DNA from: Bacteroidota bacterium
GTDB taxonomy: Bacteria; Bacteroidota; Bacteroidia; Flavobacteriales; Flavobacteriaceae
Assembly: GCA_024278565.1 (NCBI GenBank)
Contig: JAJRSY010000103.1
Span: 1 to 5,695 of the forward strand
Direction of reading: 5' to 3'
DNA: 5,695 bases
This document shows, in pieces, positions 4,970 to 5,695 of the stretch. A program made the translations under genes and the position numbers. Every line of letters starts with the position of its first letter. Position 1 is the stretch's first letter. Below the pieces are notes generated by a model. That model saw nothing but the letters and a program-made list of their open reading frames with translations. It was not told the origin of the DNA and searched no databases.

Positions 4970-5695
4970 ATGTCAGTATCGGAAAGAAGCACTTCGGAAG
5001 ATGCCATCGCATTAGAAAATAAATTTGGTGCCCACAATTACCACCCTTTACCTGTTGTGTTGAATAGGGGAGAAGGTGTATTTGTTTGGGATGTTGACCA
5101 AAAAAAATATTATGATTTTCTATCGGCCTATTCGGCTGTGAACCAAGGCCATTGCCACCCTAAGATTATTGGAGCAATGATAGATCAGGCCAAAACACTG
5201 ACCCTCACTTCACGGGCGTTTTATAATGACGTACTCGGTAAGTTTGAAAAATATGTTGCCGAAACCTTTGGTTTTGAAAAGGTTCTGCCCATGAATACAG
5301 GGGCCGAAGCAGTAGAGACGGCCTTGAAACTTTGTAGAAAGTGGGCTTATGAAATAAAAGGGATACCAGAAAACAAGGCCAATATTGTGGTTTGTGAGAA
5401 TAATTTTCACGGGCGTACCACTACTATTATTTCGTTCTCCAACGATCCCGTAGCAAGAAATAATTTTGGACCGTTTACCGAAGGGTTTATAAAGATCGAA
5501 TACGACAACCTCAAGGCCTTAGAGGATGTTTTTGAAAAAGAGAAGAACATAGCTGGGTTTTTAGTTGAACCCATACAAGGAGAAGCAGGGGTATATGTGC
5601 CCTCAGAAGGCTATCTGAAAACTGCAAAAGAACTTTGTAAAAAACACAATGTGCTGTTCATTGCAGACGAGGTACAGACGGGTATAGCAAGAACG
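4970..5695 (+). CDS. rocD: Ornithine aminotransferase (class III PLP enzyme), 3' end cut by the window edge
   Basis: The frame gives 242 codons and stays open to the right edge; an in-frame TAA at 4955 leaves the ATG at 4970 as the natural start. The protein aligns closely with human and bacterial OAT: FGAHNYHPLPVVL (19-31), FLSAYSAVNQGHCHPK (50-65), the PLP-phosphate loop NTGAEAVETALK (109-120), FHGRT (146-150), VEPIQGEAGV (from about 201) and ADEVQTGIART (232-242). Y24, Y54 and R149 correspond to human Y55, Y85 and R180, which bind ornithine and set specificity for it over GABA. F146 stacks on PLP and D233 contacts the pyridine nitrogen. The Schiff-base lysine lies beyond the window. The enzyme transfers the delta-amino group of ornithine to 2-oxoglutarate, yielding glutamate semialdehyde, which links arginine breakdown to proline and glutamate in the cytoplasm. 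Full family length is about 400 residues, so roughly 60% is present. Neighbouring arginine genes, if any, lie outside. Confidence 0.95.
   Translation, partial: MSVSERSTSEDAIALENKFGAHNYHPLPVVLNRGEGVFVWDVDQKKYYDFLSAYSAVNQGHCHPKIIGAMIDQAKTLTLTSRAFYNDVLGKFEKYVAETFGFEKVLPMNTGAEAVETALKLCRKWAYEIKGIPENKANIVVCENNFHGRTTTIISFSNDPVARNNFGPFTEGFIKIEYDNLKALEDVFEKEKNIAGFLVEPIQGEAGVYVPSEGYLKTAKELCKKHNVLFIADEVQTGIART

Noticed and set aside
4915..5022. A 35-codon frame (ATG at 4915) in the rocD leader overlapping the rocD start, a possible upstream ORF
   Set aside because: There is no ribosome site at proper spacing. The peptide lacks the runs of arginine or other codons expected of an attenuator, and its second half is only the alternative frame of rocD.
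1..5695. CRISPR array, tRNA/rRNA, insertion sequence, toxin-antitoxin or defence genes
   Set aside because: No repeat-spacer pattern, RNA gene signature, transposase or paired small toxin frames could be found; the coding density is taken up by conserved chromosomal genes.

Overview
The window looks like chromosomal DNA from a member of the Flavobacteriaceae (Bacteroidota). Three observations support this: AT-rich composition; promoter boxes of the Bacteroidota type (TAnnTTTG) with little Shine-Dalgarno signal; and gene families typical of flavobacteria, including an ornithine aminotransferase very close to the eukaryotic type and a lipoprotein with a Bacteroidota surface-export signal. The genus cannot be told from sequence reading alone.

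Layout. (1) 1-665, minus strand: a ZIP-family metal transporter whose C-terminal end runs off the left edge. (2) 666-785: a short divergent intergenic region with a clear promoter box for the next gene. (3) 786-1955, plus strand: a THUMP-domain, SAM-dependent RNA methyltransferase related to the N-terminal half of RlmL. (4) 1969-4648, minus strand: a tight three-gene operon transcribed rlmD, then a small lipoprotein gene, then an outer-membrane beta-barrel-like gene. The first two genes are 3 nt apart and the last two overlap by 20 nt. This operon converges on the methyltransferase gene with only 13 nt between the stop codons. (5) 4649-4969: a 321-nt divergent intergenic region holding a long imperfect hairpin with a TGCCTGCCG core, a run of YTYRAA hexamers, several smaller palindromes, and a promoter box on each strand. 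(6) 4970 to the right edge, plus strand: rocD, ornithine aminotransferase, truncated by the window before its PLP lysine.

How the genes fit together. Two predicted 23S rRNA methyltransferases (RlmL-like and RlmD) face each other. Between them sit two uncharacterised envelope proteins: a lipoprotein with a surface-export signal and a probable beta-barrel. Their overlapping reading frames suggest co-production and perhaps a complex, but nothing in the sequence ties them to rRNA modification. The ZIP transporter and RocD appear to be independent flanking genes. I see no mobile element, CRISPR array, tRNA, rRNA or defence system. The least explained parts are the lipoprotein/barrel pair and the palindrome-rich region upstream of rocD.
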